Position numbers and translations under genes: made by a program. The notes under the pieces are model-generated. The model saw only the letters and a list, made by a program, of their open reading frames with translations. It did not search any database and had not been told where the DNA came from. A stretch of DNA of 64,000 nt, taken from positions 1 to 64,000 of the forward strand of contig NZ_APND01000005.1 of the NCBI RefSeq assembly GCF_040361215.1, written 5' to 3'. Positions 1 through 9,221 of the stretch are shown piece by piece (the first letter of the stretch is position 1; every line of letters begins with the position of its first letter). The stretch comes from Salinisphaera dokdonensis. Lineage in GTDB: Bacteria; Pseudomonadota; Gammaproteobacteria; Nevskiales; Salinisphaeraceae.

Positions 1-194
1 CGGTTGATCGATCGAGCCGTTGTTCGTCTACCTCTTTCAGTTCGGCGCGGGGCGAGCCTCGCAGCGCTGGATTCGCGGTCGAGTCTTGGGTATTTAGCGT
101 GACCCGATGTCTTTGGTTGGGGCACCACCCAATACAGACTTGCAAAGAGCGGCTCACCTAGTTTGCCCTGATGTATGCGATGCGAGCACAAGCG

Positions 195-521
195 TCACGT
201 CGTATGCGGGGCCCACAGAATGATCGCTGCGCCGGCAAGACAAACCACTCCGCCCAGTGCGTCCCAGGCGTCTGGCGCGTGCCCTTCTATAGCCCACATC
301 CAAAGGATTGAAGCGACTATATATAGGCCTCCATAGGCAGCGTAAGCGCGTCCTGCTTGATCAGCGGGGCTGAGCGTTAATAACCAAGCGAACGCCGCCA
401 GTGAAACCATGCCCGGAAAAAGCCATAGCGCACTATTCCCCGATCGGAGCCAAGACCAGAACGCGAAGCAGCCGGCGATCTCAGCAAGCGCAGCGCAGGT
501 ATAGACCACAAGTGTCGGCAT
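195..521 (-). CDS. YnfA/UPF0060 family small membrane protein
   Basis: A 108-residue, very hydrophobic protein with four predicted membrane segments (about residues 4-25, 30-50, 60-78 and 84-104). The spacing and the AAYGG-Y-hydrophobic pattern in the third segment fit the UPF0060/YnfA family of small-multidrug-resistance-like inner membrane proteins, whose usual length is 105-112 residues. The substrate of the family is not settled. It stands alone, convergent to nothing on its left, and shares the minus strand with the exporter gene at 697-1527. The start is the only Met that keeps the first segment whole. Family call is firm; function is open. Confidence 0.85.
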   Translation of the reverse strand: MPTLVVYTCAALAEIAGCFAFWSWLRSGNSALWLFPGMVSLAAFAWLLTLSPADQAGRAYAAYGGLYIVASILWMWAIEGHAPDAWDALGGVVCLAGAAIILWAPHTT

Positions 522-696
522 GAGTAACCAGCAGATTTGCTTTTGGCGATGCAGTTTAACGCGAGCAAACCAGCATTGAGTGCCGGTGTAGAACGCTAGA
601 TTACGGCCATCCGGCCCAGCGCTATCAACGTGTTATTGGCTCGATCGACTGAATCCAACGCCGAACCCGGCCATTCGTCTAGCGCAATCCCTGAAA

Positions 697-1527
697 TCAC
701 GAGTACGTTTTGAGGATCATGTAACCCGCTGTGAGCAGCATGGCAATCGAAAAAGCCAGTTGCAACGACGGGCCAGCGATATACCGTGACAACGTACGGC
801 CTCCGATCATGCCCATAACACCACCGAGTATGAATAAGCCGGTCAGTGCCCAGTCGATATCACGACCGGAAAAAACCGCTGATGTGAGTCCGGATAACCC
901 AATAAGCGTAATCACCAAAAGGGAAGTCGCGACCGCTCTGTGAATTCCCATTTCGGTGATCATGATCAGCGCCGGTACGATTAGAAAGCCGCCACCCACG
1001 CCGAAAAAGCCGGAGAGGACACCGACGAGAACTCCGACGGCTACAAGCGCTGCGCTACATGGCGCATTCAGCCGGAGTTGACCATCGCGGCTGTAGTGAC
1101 AAACGGTGCCCGGGTCGTCATGAGCGTCGGCGGCCGGCCTCGCCCGTACGACTTTCGAGTCATCACCCGCACGGCGCGCGCTTCGAAACATCCTTGTAGC
1201 CACGAGGATCATCACGCCAGCGAATAGCGCCGTAATCGTAGCTTCGTCAACTAGATCGCCCAGATAGACCCCGACGGGCGCAGTCGCAACTCCTGCCACT
1301 GCAAAGATGAGTCCTGCCCTGAGCTCGATTAAGCCGCGCCAATAGGACTCTGCTGCGCCAAACGCCGCGGTAAATGCGACTGCGCCGAGGGATACCGCTA
1401 CCGCAGCCTGCGCCGGTTCGCCGAGGCCGTAAACCAATAGCGGCACTGCGAAAATTGAACCGCCTCCGCCTGTCAGGCCAAGGGCAAGGCCTACAAGAAT
1501 TCCGAAGATCACACTCATGGCGCTCAT
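697..1527 (-). CDS. TauE/SafE family sulfite/sulfonate exporter
   Basis: About 276 residues with eight or so membrane segments and the two related halves typical of TauE/SafE (Pfam family of anion permeases). The glycine-rich motif GLTGGGGSIFAVPLL near the N terminus and its echo SGFFGVGGGFLIVPAL in the second half are the family signatures. An upstream in-frame extension to 1623 exists, but its 32 residues are charged and unlike the family, so the Met at 1527 (or 1518) is preferred. It is divergent from the TsdB/TsdA-like cytochromes, with a CsoR-type operator candidate between them. In sulfide-oxidation regulons such exporters remove sulfite, which is the likely role here (inference). Confidence 0.85.
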   Translation of the reverse strand: MSAMSVIFGILVGLALGLTGGGGSIFAVPLLVYGLGEPAQAAVAVSLGAVAFTAAFGAAESYWRGLIELRAGLIFAVAGVATAPVGVYLGDLVDEATITALFAGVMILVATRMFRSARRAGDDSKVVRARPAADAHDDPGTVCHYSRDGQLRLNAPCSAALVAVGVLVGVLSGFFGVGGGFLIVPALIMITEMGIHRAVATSLLVITLIGLSGLTSAVFSGRDIDWALTGLFILGGVMGMIGGRTLSRYIAGPSLQLAFSIAMLLTAGYMILKTYS

Positions 1528-1592
1528 CGACCATCTGCAGATTAATTCCGATAGAACTAATTGCTCTATCTTTATGCCTCGGTAGTATACAG

Positions 1593-1608
1593 ATACGTGT
1601 AGGGGTAC
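1593..1608. promoter_or_regulatory. Weak copy of a CsoR/CstR-type operator
   Basis: ATACGTGTAGGGGTAC lies in the divergent promoter region between the TauE/SafE gene and the diheme cytochrome gene. Its right half matches the two better palindromes at 9999-10014 and 17048-17063; its left half is degenerate (GTG in place of CCC). Regulation by the CsoR-family protein encoded at 19175-19477 is inferred. Confidence 0.45.
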
Positions 1609-1638
1609 GATGGAATGGTCCAAGCGGAGGCTCTAACA

Positions 1639-2301
1639 ATGGCAATACGTAAATGCACCCTTTCTGCGCTTGTGTGGCTTCTATCGGTCTCGCCTTGGGT
1701 ACAGGCAAGTCCAAGCGATATAGCGAATCAAGGCCTCGGCGAGAACATCGCGCCCTGTAGTAGCTGCCATGGCGCGCATGGCGAAGGCAATGCGGCCGCC
1801 GGCTTTCCCCGCCTTGCCGGGCTCGGCGCGCCCTATCTCGAGGCGCAGCTCGACGCCTTTGCCAGTGGCGCGCGCGGGAATGCGGTCATGCAGCCGATTG
1901 CTAGTGCGTTGTCTACGGACCAGCGAAGCGCGATGGCCACCTATTACAGCCAGCTTCCAACAGAAGGCGCGCAGGCAAGCAAAGGACAATCGGATAACCC
2001 ACCCGATACTGGCGCCGAGCTCGCGGAACATGGCCGTTGGGCGAGCGATATTCCCGCGTGTGTCCAATGCCATGGCCCGGCGGGTGTGGGTGTCGGCGAG
2101 CACTTCCCCGCCCTCGCCGGCCAACCAGCAGCTTATCTCGCAGGTCAGTTGCGGGCCTGGCGCAATGGCAAGCGACCAGGCGGCCCGATGGGCTTGATGG
2201 CGTCGATCGCAGCTAAGTTGGACGAATCCGATATCAAGCCGGTCGCCCAATACTTCGCTGCGCAATCACCGGCACCCGCCAAGGGGCTAGATCATGAGTA
2301 A
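1639..2301 (+). CDS. tsdB: Diheme c-type cytochrome, probable TsdB electron carrier
   Basis: About 220 residues with a Sec signal peptide (residues 1-24, ending near VQA) and two CXXCH heme sites, CSSCH and CVQCH, each followed by the same HG.G...G.FP.LAG pattern. The duplicated cytochrome c4-like fold matches TsdB, the periplasmic diheme partner of thiosulfate dehydrogenase. The start at 1639 is chosen because GGAGG precedes it by 8 bases and the signal peptide follows; an upstream ATG at 1615 would spoil the signal. The gene overlaps the next (tsdA-like) gene by 8 bases, so translation is probably coupled. It likely passes electrons from TsdA to a terminal oxidase or other cytochromes. Confidence 0.8.
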   Translation: MAIRKCTLSALVWLLSVSPWVQASPSDIANQGLGENIAPCSSCHGAHGEGNAAAGFPRLAGLGAPYLEAQLDAFASGARGNAVMQPIASALSTDQRSAMATYYSQLPTEGAQASKGQSDNPPDTGAELAEHGRWASDIPACVQCHGPAGVGVGEHFPALAGQPAAYLAGQLRAWRNGKRPGGPMGLMASIAAKLDESDIKPVAQYFAAQSPAPAKGLDHE

Positions 2302-3376
2302 TCGTATTCCGCTTCTAACGGTCGCGGTGTCGTTTGCAATGCTCGCCGCAGTCATTTTCTGGGTTGGCACGCGGGATCAGAGCGCGCCGACGCAAGCACC
2401 GGCAAAAACTGCCGACGTCGCTTCCGCAGATGAAGACGACACGACAGAGAGCGCCACGAAATCTGAGGACGTGGCTGTATCGGGTAACACGCCGTCCGAG
2501 AGAAGCGAACCGCTTCCGGGCGCGGCGCAGCCCGGCGCTGCGAGTGCGGCTGCCGATTTTGCCCCACCCGCACGCAGCGAGATCCCGGACGACGAGTTCG
2601 GCGCCATGGTTCGTAAAGGCCGCGACATCTTCACCGACACGCAGCAGCACGCCGATCAATTCGTCGGTAACGACCTGCAATGTGCCAATTGCCATCTAGA
2701 CGAAGGCCGTCGGCCGGATTCCGCGCCGCTCTGGGCGGCGTGGGCGATGTACCCCGCGTATCGTGGCAAGAACAAGCACGTCAACGATTTCGCCGAGCGT
2801 ATCCAAGGCTGTTTTCGCTACAGCATGAACGGCACACCGCCGCCGCGCGGTGACGAGGTGCTCGTCGCGCTCGAGTCCTATGCCTATTGGCTGGCCAGCG
2901 GCGCGCCGGTTGCCAAGAATCTCCCGGGGCGCGGCTATCCCGAACTCGAGGCCCCCGAACAGCCACCAAGCTTCACACGCGGCAAACAGGTGTTCGCCGA
3001 CCACTGCGCCCTGTGTCATGGCAGTGACGGGCAAGGTCAGCGAGCAGCGGACGGCAGTCTGGCGTTTCCGCCTCTGTGGGGACCGCGCTCCTACAACTGG
3101 GGCGCGGGCATGCATCGCGTGAACACCGCCGCCGGTTTCATCAAGGCCAACATGCCGCTGGGCGCGGCGACGCTATCCGATCAACAGGCTTGGGATGTGG
3201 CCCGATTTATCGACAGCCAAGAGCGCCCGCAGGATCCGCGTTTCACCGGATCGGTCAGCGAGACCGCGGAGCAATACCACGGCGAGCACTCGATGTACGG
3301 CCAGACCGTGAACGGCGTCGTGCTCGGTCAAGATGCCCCACCCTCGGGAACGGCCGCCAAGGTGAACCGGCCGTGA
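2294..3376 (+). CDS. tsdA: Thiosulfate dehydrogenase (tetrathionate-forming), TsdA-like diheme cytochrome
   Basis: A 360-residue diheme cytochrome c. Residues 7-25 form an uncleaved anchor or signal, followed by an acidic, low-complexity linker to about residue 95. Heme sites are CANCH (130-134) and CALCH (238-242). Between them Cys173 in the GCFRYSMNG stretch matches the axial cysteine ligand that marks TsdA active-site heme 1. Asn286-Met287 in the KANMP stretch sits where the second heme takes its switching distal ligand. TsdA oxidises two thiosulfate to tetrathionate or runs in reverse. Overlap with the preceding diheme cytochrome gene gives the tsdBA order. The long linker is longer than in soluble TsdA and suggests a membrane-tethered enzyme. 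Confidence 0.82.
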   Translation: MSNRIPLLTVAVSFAMLAAVIFWVGTRDQSAPTQAPAKTADVASADEDDTTESATKSEDVAVSGNTPSERSEPLPGAAQPGAASAAADFAPPARSEIPDDEFGAMVRKGRDIFTDTQQHADQFVGNDLQCANCHLDEGRRPDSAPLWAAWAMYPAYRGKNKHVNDFAERIQGCFRYSMNGTPPPRGDEVLVALESYAYWLASGAPVAKNLPGRGYPELEAPEQPPSFTRGKQVFADHCALCHGSDGQGQRAADGSLAFPPLWGPRSYNWGAGMHRVNTAAGFIKANMPLGAATLSDQQAWDVARFIDSQERPQDPRFTGSVSETAEQYHGEHSMYGQTVNGVVLGQDAPPSGTAAKVNRP

Positions 3377-3407
3377 CCAATCGCGCATTCGAACCGAAGG
3401 AGACCCC

Positions 3408-3854
3408 ATGACCGATTACGCTTCGAACATAGCCAATGCCCACCCGCTTGAGAACAACGTGGTCGCAGCCGGCCAGCCGTCAGCGGCACAGCTGAAAGAA
3501 GCGTTGGCTGGCGGTGTGCGAACCGTCGTCAATCTGCGGCCCGCCGGCGAATTCAATGAGTTCGATGAAGCCGCGCTGATAGCCGATGCAGGAATGCATT
3601 ACGTTCATATTCCTGTCGCCGGCCCCGAGGACATCAACGACGCGAGTGCGCGCACGCTTGACGCAGCACTCGCAGAGGATCAGCGCCCGGCAATCGTGCA
3701 TTGCGGGAGCTCGAACCGCGTGGGCGGGCTTATGGCCTATCGTGCACGCTACCTTCAGGGTAAAAACGCGGACGAAGCGCTTCAGGTCGGCTTGGATGCG
3801 GGCCTAAACCCCGAGTCGCCCCTGTTCGCCGCGATACAAAAGAAACTCGACTGA
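3408..3854 (+). CDS. DUF442 (beta-lactamase hydrolase-like) protein, tyrosine-phosphatase-like fold
   Basis: 148 residues. The HCGSSNRVG loop (around residue 100) is the phosphatase-like Cys-X5-Arg P-loop of DUF442, the domain fused to an ETHE1-type dioxygenase in Blh proteins of the BigR regulon. It probably has sulfurtransferase or persulfide-handling activity, by analogy with Blh. A clear GGAG ribosome site lies 5 bases before the ATG. Here the two Blh domains are encoded separately: the metallo-beta-lactamase part is at 16099-16965. It follows tsdA by 31 bases and precedes a methyltransferase by 9, so these four genes probably form one transcript. Confidence 0.82.
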   Translation: MTDYASNIANAHPLENNVVAAGQPSAAQLKEALAGGVRTVVNLRPAGEFNEFDEAALIADAGMHYVHIPVAGPEDINDASARTLDAALAEDQRPAIVHCGSSNRVGGLMAYRARYLQGKNADEALQVGLDAGLNPESPLFAAIQKKLD

Positions 3855-3863
3855 GTCTGCCGC

Positions 3864-4490
3864 ATGGGTCTGTACAACCGCTATATCCTGCCGCACGTGC
3901 TTGATTGCGCGTGCGGCCTGCCTGCCGTAGAGCGTGAACGCGCGCGTCTGGTTCCTCAGGCGCGCGGGCGTGTGCTCGAAATCGGTATCGGGACCGGCCG
4001 TAACCTGCCCCACTACAACCCAGCGAACGTGGATACGATCGTCGGGCTTGATCCCGCGGCTGAAATGCATCCGCGTGCGCGGCGACGGCTGTCCGAAACG
4101 CGCCTATCCGTATCGCTAATGGCCGTTAGCGCCGAACAGATACCGGCCGAAGACGACCATTTCGACACCGTGCTAGTGACTTATAGTCTGTGTAGTATTC
4201 CCGATCCGTCCTTAGCCCTGCGCGAAATGCGCCGCGTGCTCAAACCGAACGGCACGATGCTGTTCTGCGAACACGGCCGCTCGCCGGAGGCGAAAGTGGC
4301 GCGTTGGCAGCAGCGCCTTACGCCGGCGTGGCGGCATATTGCAGGCGGTTGTCACCTAGATCGCGACGTACCCGAGTTACTGACCGACGCAGGCTTTTCC
4401 ATAGACACGCTCGACGCCGGCTATATCCAAGGGCCGAAACCACTCACTTGGCACTTCCGTGGCCTTGCTAGTAAAAACCCCGCCAAATAA
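3864..4490 (+). CDS. Class I SAM-dependent methyltransferase
   Basis: 208 residues with the Rossmann methyltransferase motifs: I, LEIGIGTGRNLPHY near residue 37; an acidic loop (VGLDPAAEM); and the post-I motifs around DTVLVTYSLCSIPD. The family (Methyltransf_11, UbiE-like and thiol methyltransferase-like) cannot be narrowed from sequence. As the last gene of the tsdBA-DUF442 group it might methylate a sulfur compound such as sulfide or a thiol, but that is only context. No start ambiguity: the ATG follows the previous stop by 9 bases. Confidence 0.75.
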   Translation: MGLYNRYILPHVLDCACGLPAVERERARLVPQARGRVLEIGIGTGRNLPHYNPANVDTIVGLDPAAEMHPRARRRLSETRLSVSLMAVSAEQIPAEDDHFDTVLVTYSLCSIPDPSLALREMRRVLKPNGTMLFCEHGRSPEAKVARWQQRLTPAWRHIAGGCHLDRDVPELLTDAGFSIDTLDAGYIQGPKPLTWHFRGLASKNPAK

Positions 4491-4752
4491 GCACTAGTTG
4501 GATACAAACGTTGCACCTTGGCGATACCAGGTCACGCGCTGCACGAGAATAAAGCCTCTGCCGATTTGATCCATTTGGTGACGACATCGGCTAGCTCGAC
4601 CCAAACAACAACCGGGTTTTAGTCAAGGAACGTTATCGTGCTTGCAATTAGCCGGTGCGCTTTAAACCTGCCGCCCTGTCTCTCCCGGAACCGCAGATAG
4701 CCTGTGGCGAGGCTGCCACTCAGCGGAGCCGAACCGGCCAGCCTTTGTCTAC

Positions 4753-6333
4753 TCACTCAGCCACGGCCCGAATGAGACGTACCTCGTTCATTGGAGGTGC
4801 CGTCAGAATGTTCCGTGTTTTCAGCGCTTGGGCCATCACGTCGGTCACAGTCAGATCGTGAATCGTCATATTTTCGGCGTTCGTAAAGGCAGCGTAACGG
4901 TGCAAACCGCGCGCCATGCCTGTGTTCGTGGCCACCGTGTAGGATCGGTTAGGCTGGAGCGACCGGCCGTCGATAACGATATCGTGAACGCGTTCTCCGA
5001 TTGGCTTGCGGAAATCGATCGTGTAGCCGATTCCGGCGGTTTGCACCAAGCCGCCCACCTCGTCTAACGGTTCGGCGGGCGCCAGATTGGTGGCGCTCTG
5101 CTCAAGCACCGACCCGACCTGAGCACCGGTGAGCTCGAGAGTGACGAGCTTCGCGGGATGCGGAAGCAGCGTGTAGAGTTTCTTTCGCGTCACCGGACCC
5201 GGCGAGATCGATACGCCGTAGCCCACACCCGGCATAAGCGCAACGTCTGTCCCAGTTTGATCGCGCATCGCTTCACCCACGATCCGGTCAAACGCGCTCG
5301 GCGACTTGTACTGCCGGTCGATCCGGTCTACAGCAAGACTGAGCACCGCCTCCATACGCCCGCGATGCGGTTCGACGTACCCAGCCACGAGTTCGGCGAC
5401 CGCCGGATCCGCTTCGAAGTCCGCATGCCACACCGGCTGCGCTCGCGATTCGACGCCCTCGAGGCGGCCGTCCTCGTCGAAGACCAGTTCGGTCACACCA
5501 AGCATAGCCCCGTCGGCCATTGCCTGGACGATGAACGTATCGCCGATACGCTCGGGCGGCGCAATGCGATCGTGCGAATGCCCGCCAACGATTAAGTCGA
5601 TACCGTCGACCGAACGCGCCAGCGCACGATCTACCGCTGTTCCCTGATGCGAAAGCACGACGACTACGTCGGCAGCCGCACGCATTCGGGGTAGATACTC
5701 GCGCGCGGCAGCGATACCGTCGCCGAATTTCAGCGTCGAAAAATTGTCCGGATTTCCTGTCTCGTTGGTGTTTTGGTAGCCGAGCGCGAGTACGGCCACC
5801 CGTATCCCACCGCGTTTGAACACTTGCCACGGTCGGCCAAGTACGGGCGTGCCATCAGGCTCGCGAACATTTGCCCCCCGGATCGGAAACTCTGCCGTTC
5901 TGGCGAGCGTTTGTGTGCGTTCTAATCCGTAGTCGAAGTCGTGATTGCCGAGTGCCATCATGTCGTAGCCGATCGCGTTCATCGCTTCGATCATCGCTTC
6001 ACCACGCGTCGCGTTGCCGATATAGCTGTCGCCGAACGTGTCCCCAGCGTCGAGCAGCACTACGGTGTTGTCCGGCCGTGTCTCGCGCTCGCTTTCTATG
6101 GCCTGCGCCAGCCAGGCCACGCCGCCTATCGTGCCAGCGCCATCAAATTGCGCCTCTTCCCTTCCGGGGTCACCCGTCTGCGAGGTCGCGCTGCCCGGCG
6201 CGACATCAAACGGCAACAGACGCCCATGCAGGTCATTGGTATGCAGCAGCGTCACGCGCTCGGCGGCCAACCCCACGGTGGAGATAGCCCAGACAGACAG
6301 CAGGCACGTCAGGAATCGTATGGCGTATGTCAT
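4753..6333 (-). CDS. Bifunctional metallophosphatase/5'-nucleotidase (UshA family), periplasmic
   Basis: 526 residues with a Sec signal peptide (1-23, ending LAA). The N-terminal metallophosphoesterase domain shows the ordered metal ligands LHTNDLHG, DAGDTFGDS, GNHDFDYG, SHQG and GGHSHDR. The C-terminal 5'-nucleotidase domain begins around residue 315 and carries the substrate-stacking region. It should hydrolyse nucleoside phosphates or related phosphoesters in the periplasm. The same fold includes SoxB, the sulfate thiol esterase, but the SoxB hallmarks are not apparent, so the nucleotidase call is preferred despite the sulfur context. It is convergent with the methyltransferase across a 262-base gap in which I see no gene. 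Confidence 0.85.
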   Translation of the reverse strand: MTYAIRFLTCLLSVWAISTVGLAAERVTLLHTNDLHGRLLPFDVAPGSATSQTGDPGREEAQFDGAGTIGGVAWLAQAIESERETRPDNTVVLLDAGDTFGDSYIGNATRGEAMIEAMNAIGYDMMALGNHDFDYGLERTQTLARTAEFPIRGANVREPDGTPVLGRPWQVFKRGGIRVAVLALGYQNTNETGNPDNFSTLKFGDGIAAAREYLPRMRAAADVVVVLSHQGTAVDRALARSVDGIDLIVGGHSHDRIAPPERIGDTFIVQAMADGAMLGVTELVFDEDGRLEGVESRAQPVWHADFEADPAVAELVAGYVEPHRGRMEAVLSLAVDRIDRQYKSPSAFDRIVGEAMRDQTGTDVALMPGVGYGVSISPGPVTRKKLYTLLPHPAKLVTLELTGAQVGSVLEQSATNLAPAEPLDEVGGLVQTAGIGYTIDFRKPIGERVHDIVIDGRSLQPNRSYTVATNTGMARGLHRYAAFTNAENMTIHDLTVTDVMAQALKTRNILTAPPMNEVRLIRAVAE

Positions 6334-6378
6334 GAGTTCTCTTGCGACAGCATTTGCAGGTAGCTTCCTCGCGCGCGA

Positions 6379-7872
6379 TTAAGTCAGGATGACGTGAAAT
6401 CTCTTCCGGCCAACTACGACAGCTAAGACAATGCCGGCCCAAAACCCGACCAGCGGGCCGTTTCCCCAACGCACGAACGGTGTGATACCCGCGCGCGGCT
6501 TAATCGTGGCTTGCAGCACGCCCGGGCGAAACGGTGCGATCGTGGCGTTCAACGACCCGTCGGCGCCGATGACGGCGGTCAGCCCTGTATTGGTCGCGCG
6601 GGCTACGGGGCGGCCGGTTTCGATAGCGCGCATACGTGCGATCTCGCGATTCTGCCAAAGGCCTATACTCCGTCCGAACCAAACATCATCGCTGGCATTA
6701 ACCAGCAGCCCGCTCGGGGCCGCCGCGGGACGAACGTCGCGCGCGAAAGCGATCTCGTAGCAGATCGGCAGACCCACTCGCGCGCCCGCGACCGGGAGCG
6801 TGCTCGTGGCGTGGGCCGCTGCGAAATCAACGGCCGGCACCGTCGCGTCGCCAAGAAGTGGACGCAGCCATTCACCGAAAGGTACGTACTCGCCGAATGG
6901 CACCAGGTGGCGCTTGTCGCTCGCTTGGCCCGATCCGATATCGATCATGCTGTTGTAGAGATCGCCGTCGCCCCGACGCAGCGTGCCCGCGATAAGTCGA
7001 GCCCGGTGATGATTCACTAAGTGTGCAAGCTCGACATAGGGCGACGATCGACCGTTTACATACACGGCGGGAATCGCGGTTTCCGGCCAGACGATAAGAT
7101 CCGCGCGATCCCAATATGGCGCGCTGAGCGCACAATATTGATCGATTATCGCCTCACGCTCGTCAGCCCTCCACTTTCGCGTCTGAGCAATATCGCCCTG
7201 TACCAGAAGGATCGTGATCGAACCGCCCGTAGCATCTGTTCCGATCGGCTGTGCCGGCCCCGGAAGTGCGTAAAGTCCAACCCATAAAACGCCTGTCGCC
7301 AGCGCAGGCCAGGCCCTGCGGGTGACGGTAATCGCTGCTAGGCCGGCCGCGACCACGGCGATGACGGAACCCACACCCAAGACGCCGACAAATGGCGCGA
7401 TCCATTGCACCCAATCGGAACTTATCGGAGCGTACCCGAGTTGGAGCCAGCCAAACCCGGTTAACAACCACCCTCGCAACCACTCGGAGAGTGTCCACAG
7501 CGCCGGCCAAAGGGCCAGCTTCGTCAGAGGCGCCGCGCGTGCACCAGCCCACGCCGCCAACCCAAACGCCGTCGCCGGGAAGACGGCCAGTAGCGCGGCC
7601 AACCCAAGCGCGGCGGCCCAAGCGATGAACGGACTGGCCCCGAATATCTCGACCGCAACATGGATCCAGTTCACCCCGACACCGAACAGGCCGACCCCAA
7701 ACACATAGCCTGCGGCCGCGGCGGCCAGCGGCCGCACAGTCATGCCGACTCCGAAGACGAGCGCGAGCGGCAACGGCGCGAACCATCCCAAGGAAAATGG
7801 GGCAAATGCCCCGACCAGAATCGCTCCCGCCAGCAGCGCAGTACTCAGCTGGAGTGCGAACCTCAAGGTCAT
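6379..7872 (-). CDS. lnt: Apolipoprotein N-acyltransferase
   Basis: About 497 residues: eight N-terminal membrane segments (to about 205), then a nitrilase-fold periplasmic domain. The catalytic triad is visible as Glu in IVWPETAIP (about residue 264), Lys in SDKRHLVPFGEY (about 320) and Cys in GLPICYEIAF (about 371), and a last C-terminal membrane helix follows. It transfers the third acyl chain onto lipoproteins at the inner membrane. The ATG at 7872 has a GAGG site; a TTG at 7899 overlaps the stop of the kinase gene upstream and is a possible coupled start. Position downstream of a two-component system, inside an apparent island, suggests an accessory second copy, not the housekeeping one (inference). 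Confidence 0.88.
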   Translation of the reverse strand: MTLRFALQLSTALLAGAILVGAFAPFSLGWFAPLPLALVFGVGMTVRPLAAAAAGYVFGVGLFGVGVNWIHVAVEIFGASPFIAWAAALGLAALLAVFPATAFGLAAWAGARAAPLTKLALWPALWTLSEWLRGWLLTGFGWLQLGYAPISSDWVQWIAPFVGVLGVGSVIAVVAAGLAAITVTRRAWPALATGVLWVGLYALPGPAQPIGTDATGGSITILLVQGDIAQTRKWRADEREAIIDQYCALSAPYWDRADLIVWPETAIPAVYVNGRSSPYVELAHLVNHHRARLIAGTLRRGDGDLYNSMIDIGSGQASDKRHLVPFGEYVPFGEWLRPLLGDATVPAVDFAAAHATSTLPVAGARVGLPICYEIAFARDVRPAAAPSGLLVNASDDVWFGRSIGLWQNREIARMRAIETGRPVARATNTGLTAVIGADGSLNATIAPFRPGVLQATIKPRAGITPFVRWGNGPLVGFWAGIVLAVVVGRKRFHVILT

Positions 7873-7895
7873 TAGGTTATTGCCTCGTCGCCAGG

Positions 7896-9221
7896 TCAAT
7901 CCTCAGAAAGTGCAGCTCGAGGCCAAGACAGACGCACCGCCAGGCCGCCGCCGGGACGTGGCTCGAAGACGAGCTCGCCGGCAAAGCGCTCGGCAATCGC
8001 GGCAGCAATGGTTAGACCCAAACCGCTGCCGGCGCCCGCGCGCGACGCCGCCCCGCGCCAGAAGCGCTGGGTCAGGGGTTGCGTGTCACGATCGGCAGGC
8101 CAGTCACCCTGATCGCAAACGACGAACGTCACGCGCGCCGCTTTGAGCTCAATGGCCAGCGAGACCTCACGATCGGCTCGCGTATGCCGCAGCGCGTTAT
8201 CGAGCAGATTGCGCAGGGCGGCGGTGGCCAACGCCTTGGGCACCGCAACGGGTATCGCCACACCATTCTCATGAATCCCGACGCGCCCGCCGTTTGGCAG
8301 ATCAGCCAATGCCGCGGTTGCGATCGCCGAACTCGTCGCCTGCTCCATATCGAAATGCGACTCGCCAGCCTCGACCCGTGCGAGCAGTAACAATTGCTCG
8401 AGCGTGCGCTGCAGCCGCGCGATACCGGCCTCGGCCTGCGCGAGCGCGGCGTAAGCCTTATCTCCGTCAAGCCGCTTGGCAAGCTGAACATGAGTCTTGA
8501 TTGCCGTCAGCGGAGTGCGCAGTTCGTGTGCGGCATCGCTGGTGAAACGCTGTTCGCGGGCGAGCGTCTCGCCGGTTCGGACGAGCAGCTGGTTGAGCGT
8601 ATCGACCGCAGGTCGGAGCTCTGTGGGCGCATCATCGATTTCGACTGGCGTGAGTGTATCCGGCGCTCGTCGGGATAGTTCGCCACGCAAACGCTCGAGC
8701 GGGCGGAGTCCGCGTCTTATACCGAACCAGAGCACTACCAAACTGCCGAGCAGTGCTACGGCAAAGGGCACAGCTGCGACCGCGATCACGTTGCGTTGGA
8801 GGGCGCTACGCTCGACGAGTCGGTCAGCGGTAGTGATATGCACGCCGTTCTGAACGTAGGTGAACAAGCGCCAGCGTTCGCCGTCGATATCGCGGTCGGT
8901 GAAACCGGGTGCCGGCGACTCAAGGCCATCGTCGAATTGGCCGTGGGTGCGCATCAGAACGCGTCCGCTCGGCGCATTGATCTGACACGCTACGCCAGCG
9001 CTGCTCGGTACCGAAAGAACAGGGTCGCCCGTATTCTGCCAAGCCGATTCCGGTAATTGGGCGACCAGGCCCGCCACCATCCGGGCGGAAGCGGCCAGAC
9101 GCTGGTCCAACGTATCGCGCACCTGATCCTGCAAGTCGCTGTATAGCCAGACGGCAACGAGCCCCCACAGCGCCGCAAAGGACAGGCCCAGCGTTAATAA
9201 AAGACGCCAGCGTAGACTCAA
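7896..9221 (-). CDS. Two-component sensor histidine kinase, QseC/PmrB-like
   Basis: 441 residues: membrane helix 8-27, periplasmic sensor to about 143, second helix 144-167, HAMP, then HisKA with His232 in the AAHELRTPLTA motif and a HATPase domain (N-box LLDNALRH; G-boxes GSGLGL near residue 400). It begins with TTG overlapping the stop of the response-regulator gene by 4 bases, so the two are translated together. The architecture is that of OmpR-class partner kinases (QseC, PmrB, TctE). The signal is unknown; neighbours suggest envelope or metal/thiol stress. Confidence 0.88.
   Translation of the reverse strand: MSLRWRLLLTLGLSFAALWGLVAVWLYSDLQDQVRDTLDQRLAASARMVAGLVAQLPESAWQNTGDPVLSVPSSAGVACQINAPSGRVLMRTHGQFDDGLESPAPGFTDRDIDGERWRLFTYVQNGVHITTADRLVERSALQRNVIAVAAVPFAVALLGSLVVLWFGIRRGLRPLERLRGELSRRAPDTLTPVEIDDAPTELRPAVDTLNQLLVRTGETLAREQRFTSDAAHELRTPLTAIKTHVQLAKRLDGDKAYAALAQAEAGIARLQRTLEQLLLLARVEAGESHFDMEQATSSAIATAALADLPNGGRVGIHENGVAIPVAVPKALATAALRNLLDNALRHTRADREVSLAIELKAARVTFVVCDQGDWPADRDTQPLTQRFWRGAASRAGAGSGLGLTIAAAIAERFAGELVFEPRPGGGLAVRLSWPRAALSED

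Noticed and set aside
4753..6333. SoxB-type sulfate thiol esterase in the sulfur region
   Set aside because: Only the general metallophosphatase motifs are visible and no sox neighbours exist, so a 5'-nucleotidase call is safer.
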